Assembly: GCA_017999075.1 (NCBI GenBank)
Contig: JAGOBX010000061.1
Location: forward strand, 1-11,943
Length of the DNA: 11,943 bases
Origin: JAGOBX01 sp017999075 [NCBI: Candidatus Babelota bacterium]
GTDB lineage: Bacteria; JAGOBX01
Direction: 5' to 3'
Part shown: positions 8,698 to 11,943 of the stretch, in pieces
Layout of the letters: each line of letters begins with the position of its first letter
Position numbering within the stretch: the stretch's first letter is position 1
The notes under the pieces: model-generated
Database searches by the model: none
Told to the model about the DNA's origin: nothing
What the model saw: only the letters and a program-made list of their open reading frames with translations
Translations under genes and position numbers: made by a program

Positions 8698-9519
8698 ATG
8701 AATAATTCAAAAATTTTATTTGCAGATTCTTCTTATTATTTATTTAACACTTCTGAAATTACAGCCGGTTTTACTACTCGGTACGGAGGAGTATCTAAAG
8801 AACCTTTCAATTTTTTGAATTTAGGCATTCATACAGGTGATGACATAAATAATGTTATTCAGAATAGAAAAATATTATCTGAAAAACTAAATGTTAACCC
8901 TGAAAAAATTGTATTTATGAATCAAACTCATTCAACAAATATCGAATATATATCTCCTGAAAATATTAATCGTTCTGACTTTGGGTTTTATGATATTGAT
9001 TCCGCCTTTAAAAATACGGATGCAGTAATTACAAATTATAAAAATATAATGTTATGTGCAATGACTGCGGATTGTTGCCCTGTACTGATTTTTGACAGTT
9101 ACAATAATTCTATAGCTGCAATTCACAGCGGGTGGAAAGGAACAATAGGAAAAATCACTGAAAAAACTATTTATAAAATGAAAACTATCTTTCCCTCACT
9201 TAAAATTGATGCATTAAAAATTTTTATCGGACCCTGTATTTGCGGTAATTGTTATGAAGTTGACATGAAATTCATTAAAATAATTGAATCCTCTTACCCT
9301 GAATTTAAAAGTTATATTGTTTCAAAAAAATCATTATTTTATTTTGACATAAAAAAAATTATAGTTGACGGAATAAAAAATATTGGAATACCCGAATCTA
9401 ACATTTTCGATTCAGAAATTTGTTCATACGAACTTTCAGATAATTTTTATTCATATAGAAAAAACAATAAAACAGGAAGAATTGTCAGTTTTATTAAATT
9501 GAAAGGAGATGTTGAATGA
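8698..9519 (+). CDS. pgeF: YfiH/PgeF (DUF152, LACC1-like) family protein: purine nucleoside phosphorylase / multicopper polyphenol oxidase fold
   Basis: Seen: 273 residues with the complete metal site of the family: H78 in NQTHS, C126 in TADCCPV and H143 in IHSGWKG. GPCICGNCYEV (178-188) and the C-terminal FYSYRKNNKTGR (250-261) also match. Known for the family: members were first called laccases. Later work describes purine nucleoside phosphorylase, adenosine deaminase and methylthioadenosine phosphorylase activities for LACC1 and bacterial relatives, and a peptidoglycan-editing role (removal of wrongly made UDP-MurNAc-L-Ser) for E. coli YfiH/PgeF. The sequence alone does not choose between these; direct coupling to purH fits a purine role. 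ATG 8698 is the first start codon after the tldE stop; the 26-base gap has no Shine-Dalgarno site, so initiation may be weak or depend on upstream translation. Its TGA overlaps the purH ATG by four bases. Confidence 0.9.
   Translation: MNNSKILFADSSYYLFNTSEITAGFTTRYGGVSKEPFNFLNLGIHTGDDINNVIQNRKILSEKLNVNPEKIVFMNQTHSTNIEYISPENINRSDFGFYDIDSAFKNTDAVITNYKNIMLCAMTADCCPVLIFDSYNNSIAAIHSGWKGTIGKITEKTIYKMKTIFPSLKIDALKIFIGPCICGNCYEVDMKFIKIIESSYPEFKSYIVSKKSLFYFDIKKIIVDGIKNIGIPESNIFDSEICSYELSDNFYSYRKNNKTGRIVSFIKLKGDVE
9504..9510 (+). promoter_or_regulatory. Ribosome binding site of purH
   Basis: AGGAGAT, preceded by GAA, lies within the last codons of the YfiH-family gene; its AGGAG core (9504-9508) ends seven bases before the purH ATG at 9516. 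It fixes that start, which overlaps the upstream stop as ATGA. Confidence 0.8.
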
Positions 9520-11033
9520 CAACTAAAATAGCTTTGATAAGCGTAACAGACAAAACAGGAATATTTGAAATATCAAGATTTCTTGTTGAAAAAGGATATT
9601 CTTTGATCGCAACTTCAGGAACATCTAAATATTTAAATGATAATTTGATTAAAAATGTTGAAATATCAGAATTTACAGGTTTTCCGGAAATTTTGGATGG
9701 AAGAGTGAAAACTCTGCATCATAAAGTATTTTCAGGGCTTCTTGCAGACAGAAACAATCCTGAACATATTAATCAGCTTGACAGTCACGGATTAACTCCG
9801 ATTGATATTGTAATATGCAATTTTTATAATTTTTCTTCTGCTGCAAAAAATAAATTCAGCGACGAAGAAGCAATAAAACATATTGATATCGGAGGAGTAA
9901 GTATAACCAGAGCAGCAGCCAAAAATTTTAAAAATATAATCGTATTGTCTTCTCCTAATCAATATGAAACTTTTAAAACTAATTTTTTAAACAACAGTTT
10001 GACATATGAATATAAAAAAGAACTTGCTATAGAAGCCTTTAAAATAACCTCATTATACGACTTCCAGATTTCTAACTATTTTTTTAATGCGGATATTCCT
10101 CATAATATTTTAAATTTTGAATGCGTTTACAATTTGGCGTATGGAGAAAATCCTCATCAATCCGCATTGCTGCTTCCTACTTTATATGATAAATATTCAA
10201 TATATCAAATCAGCGGCGTTCCTGTTTCTTACAATAATATTCTTGATATAAATTCCGCTATAAAACTTGCAGAAGCTTTTGATAAAGAAAATTTTTGCGC
10301 AATATTCAAACATACAAATCCATGCGGCGCTGCAGTAGGAATAAATCTCTGCGAAGCTTATATTAAAGCATTTAAATGCGATACGGTATCAGCCTATGGC
10401 GGAGTTGTCGTGGTAAATAAATGCGTTGATTTAAACACTGCAAGTGAAATAATAAAAAATTTTACTGAGGTGGTTATTGCTCCGGAATTCGATGAGTCCA
10501 GTCAAAAAATTTTTGCCGAAAAAAAAAGGCTAAGACTTATAACTTATTCAAAAAAAAATCCGGAAGCATCTTTGGAATTAAAGTCAACTTGCGTAGGCAT
10601 GCTGATTCAAGAATCTGATTTTATAATTGATAAAGACATAAGTTTTATTTCTGTAACTTCTCATAAAGTGGAAGAAAATCTGTATGCTGATATTTCTTTA
10701 GGAATAAAAATATGTAAATCTTTAAAATCAAACGCAATTGTAATTACTAAAAATAATATGCTTATAGGCGCATGCGGAGGTCAGCCGAACAGAATAGAAT
10801 CAATAGAAATTTCTGTTGCCAACGCTCGAAAATTCGGGTTCAATCTTGAAAATTCAGTACTTGTTTCTGACGGTTTTTTTCCATTCACAGACAGTGTAGA
10901 ATATGTGAAAAAATTTGGGATTAAAACTATTGTTCAACCCGGAGGTTCAAAAAAAGATAAGGAAGTGATTGAGTATTGTGAAAAATATGAAATAGCCCTT
11001 ATATTAACAGGAAGAAGACATTTTTTACATTAA
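9516..11033 (+). CDS. purH: Bifunctional AICAR formyltransferase / IMP cyclohydrolase
   Basis: Seen: 505 residues, the usual PurH length. The N-terminal MGS-like cyclohydrolase domain (about 1-190) has SVTDKTGI (9-16), TSGTSKYL (33-40) and ILDGRVKTLHHKVFSG (59-74). The C-terminal formyltransferase domain (about 200-505) has YGENPHQ (209-215), the catalytic KHTNPCGAA (K265, H266), SAYGG (292-296), GGQPNRIES (421-429), SDGFFPF (451-457) and QPGGSKKD (474-481). Both active sites look complete. Known for the family: the last two steps of de novo IMP synthesis in the cytoplasm, using 10-formyl-tetrahydrofolate. No other pur gene is in the window, so purH is separated from a purine cluster. A minor deviation is CNFYNF (101-106) where most homologues have NLYPF. 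It ends 25 bases before a convergent minus-strand gene. Confidence 0.97.
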   Translation: MTTKIALISVTDKTGIFEISRFLVEKGYSLIATSGTSKYLNDNLIKNVEISEFTGFPEILDGRVKTLHHKVFSGLLADRNNPEHINQLDSHGLTPIDIVICNFYNFSSAAKNKFSDEEAIKHIDIGGVSITRAAAKNFKNIIVLSSPNQYETFKTNFLNNSLTYEYKKELAIEAFKITSLYDFQISNYFFNADIPHNILNFECVYNLAYGENPHQSALLLPTLYDKYSIYQISGVPVSYNNILDINSAIKLAEAFDKENFCAIFKHTNPCGAAVGINLCEAYIKAFKCDTVSAYGGVVVVNKCVDLNTASEIIKNFTEVVIAPEFDESSQKIFAEKKRLRLITYSKKNPEASLELKSTCVGMLIQESDFIIDKDISFISVTSHKVEENLYADISLGIKICKSLKSNAIVITKNNMLIGACGGQPNRIESIEISVANARKFGFNLENSVLVSDGFFPFTDSVEYVKKFGIKTIVQPGGSKKDKEVIEYCEKYEIALILTGRRHFLH

Positions 11034-11058
11034 TTTATATTTTTACTTTTGTCTTCTT
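11012..11058. other. Long-loop inverted repeat between convergent genes, possible weak bidirectional terminator
   Basis: AAGAAGACA at 11012-11020 and TGTCTTCTT at 11050-11058 are perfect reverse complements (9 bp) around a 29-base T/A-rich loop. The left arm lies in the last codons of purH; the right arm ends just before the stop of the STAS gene. The long loop and the lack of a clean T tract make a classic intrinsic terminator doubtful. It is nevertheless the only hairpin-forming element I see between the convergent genes. Confidence 0.3.
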
Positions 11059-11418
11059 TTACAATTTAGAACCTATATTCAGGGTAATTCCGGGAATTGA
11101 TTTCACATTAGGATATACTTTCAATGATTTATCCATAAAACTAAAACAAGTCATATCAAACACATTTTTTACTTCCGGTTTCAGATCTGCCAGAAATAAT
11201 TCTCCAGAAATGTTTTTTAGTTTTTTGTATAATGAAAGAATAACACGAACTCCTGAACTTGCCATATAATTAGTATTTGAAAAATCACACGCAATTTTAC
11301 TGATTCCTGAATTTATCTGTTTAGTAAGTTCAATTTCGATTTCAGGGGAAGTGGTTCCATCAAAACGTTTTGGAAATACGGCTATTATTGAATTTTCATT
11401 TAATTTATTAATTTCCAT
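11059..11418 (-). CDS. Single-domain STAS protein, anti-anti-sigma factor (SpoIIAA/RsbV-like)
   Basis: Seen: 119 residues, one STAS domain. It has the strand-helix pattern of anti-sigma factor antagonists: FDGTTSPEIE (19-28), then IACDFSNTNYMASSGVRVILSL (42-63), then ELFLADLKPEVKNVFDMT (73-90). The phosphorylation motif, usually DSSG or DSTG, reads ASSG (53-56), so S54 is the expected target. An Ala or similar residue before the Ser occurs in many bacterial STAS proteins. Known for the family: the unphosphorylated form binds a GHKL-type anti-sigma kinase and frees its sigma factor; other members sit in chemotaxis or stressosome-like partner switches. No kinase, PP2C phosphatase or sigma factor gene is in the window, so the partners are elsewhere. 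ATG 11418 has a GGAGGA site 12 bases upstream and a good promoter about 65 bases upstream. It converges on purH. Confidence 0.85.
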   Translation of the reverse strand: MEINKLNENSIIAVFPKRFDGTTSPEIEIELTKQINSGISKIACDFSNTNYMASSGVRVILSLYKKLKNISGELFLADLKPEVKNVFDMTCFSFMDKSLKVYPNVKSIPGITLNIGSKL

Positions 11419-11430
11419 TATTATATATTA

Positions 11431-11436
11431 TCCTCC
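11431..11436 (-). promoter_or_regulatory. Ribosome binding site of the STAS gene
   Basis: On the minus strand the bases read GGAGGA, with 12 bases to the ATG at 11418. The core is strong and the spacing somewhat longer than optimal. It supports this start. Confidence 0.65.
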
Positions 11437-11484
11437 GGTTATCAAAATCGAATAAATTAATCCGAAAAATTTAATATGCTGAAA

Positions 11485-11518
11485 ATAATATTTTATTCAT
11501 ATATATAAGTCAAGTCAA
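11485..11518 (-). promoter_or_regulatory. Promoter of the STAS gene with two overlapping -35/-10 registers
   Basis: Minus strand: two TTGACT hexamers share one base (11513-11518 and 11508-11513). The upstream one pairs with TAAAAT at 11490-11495 and the downstream one with TATTAT at 11485-11490, each with exactly 17 bases between. Either register gives a transcription start near 11478-11483 and a leader of about 60-65 bases. The match is well above what the base composition would suggest, so this is the most convincing minus-strand promoter in the window. Confidence 0.6.
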
Positions 11519-11548
11519 TATTCTTGTTAAGCAGCACTAAATAATAAA

Positions 11549-11943
11549 TTAGTTCGCACCTTCAAAAGCGCCTAATTTTAATAAAATCAAATTTACATCC
11601 GAAATATCATCAATAAGTTGTTTGATTTTTTTATGATTTTCAGTCCACTCCCTAAATGATTTCTCATTTTTATTGCCAAGAAAAGTAAGTTTCGATTTGG
11701 AATTTTTGCTTTGAGTCAAATAAAATTGCGGATGTTTTTCGCCAGATTTACATTTAGAACAATTTTTGTTTGTGCAGGTTTGCTTTAAAAGTACAACAGT
11801 TCTTCTGCAAAGATTACCGATGTTTCTTATTTCCTCTAATAAATCCTGCTGTTTTTTTTGTAATTTACTTACATTTTTCAATTTTTTTATTTGAGTTGAA
11901 ATATAAAGAGATTTATTATCTTTTATAAGTTTATTTAATGAGT
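11549..11943 (-). CDS. Cys-rich coiled, DUF6788-like protein (5' end outside the window)
   Basis: Seen: the minus-strand frame is open from the window edge to TAA at 11549-11551, giving 130 visible residues. There is no ATG, GTG or TTG between the edge and a TTG at 11881, and that TTG has no Shine-Dalgarno site, so the true start is probably beyond the edge. The visible part has a Lys/Gln/Leu-rich helical N-terminal half, then CTNKNCSKC (C-x4-C-x2-C), GEKHPQFYL, a basic SKSKL strand, and a helical tail FREWTENHKKIKQLI. This order (helix, CGKPGCRC-like cysteines, a G-x-x-H-x-x-Y/F-Y-L strand, then a W-x-x-N-x-x-x-I/L helix) resembles small proteins annotated DUF6788. That is from memory, not a search. 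The cysteines and His could bind a metal. The function is unknown; I recall related genes lying beside transposases, but none is visible here. It is upstream of the STAS gene on the same strand, 130 bases away. Confidence 0.7.
   Translation of the reverse strand, partial: SLNKLIKDNKSLYISTQIKKLKNVSKLQKKQQDLLEEIRNIGNLCRRTVVLLKQTCTNKNCSKCKSGEKHPQFYLTQSKNSKSKLTFLGNKNEKSFREWTENHKKIKQLIDDISDVNLILLKLGAFEGAN

Overview
The window is AT-rich bacterial chromosome (about 30% GC by eye, not computed). It is densely packed and uses the standard bacterial code, with many GTG and TTG starts. It looks like core chromosome rather than an accessory island. The gene set is phosphomannose isomerase, an M23 peptidase, RecF, a flavoprotein disulfide reductase, a polyprenyl-phosphate-type glycosyltransferase, Tgt, TldD, TldE, a YfiH/PgeF-family protein and PurH. 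No gene here fixes the phylum. The proteins are Lys/Asn/Ile-rich and diverged, as expected of a low-GC, possibly uncultured lineage, but that is inference.

Layout: (1) 1-468, the 3' end of a class I mannose-6-phosphate isomerase gene that begins outside the window. (2) 550-1302, a membrane-anchored M23 peptidase with its own promoter, whose predicted transcription start falls almost on its ATG. (3) 1325-2515, recF with a candidate promoter and a GTG start. (4) 2592-11033, a compact co-directional run: FAD-dependent disulfide oxidoreductase, GT2 glycosyltransferase, tgt, tldD, tldE, pgeF-like, purH. Its gaps are 47, -1, 6, -11, 26 and -4 bases, so most of it is probably one operon, with translational coupling at the overlaps. 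(5) 11059-11943, two minus-strand genes converging on purH: a single-domain STAS protein with a good promoter and Shine-Dalgarno site, and upstream of it a Cys-rich DUF6788-like protein that is cut by the window edge.

The main run mixes tRNA queuosine modification (tgt), peptide/protein processing (TldD/TldE), a purine-nucleoside or peptidoglycan-editing enzyme (YfiH family) and the last two steps of IMP synthesis (purH). The tight pgeF-purH coupling fits a purine role for the YfiH protein but does not prove it. I found no rRNA, tRNA, CRISPR array, recognisable transposase or phage gene. I did not find a clearly new multi-gene system. The best second-look items are the apparently leaderless M23 gene, the altered GPHRDD motif of RecF, the A11 tract in tldE, the tandem -35 elements before the STAS gene, and the edge-truncated Cys-rich gene.
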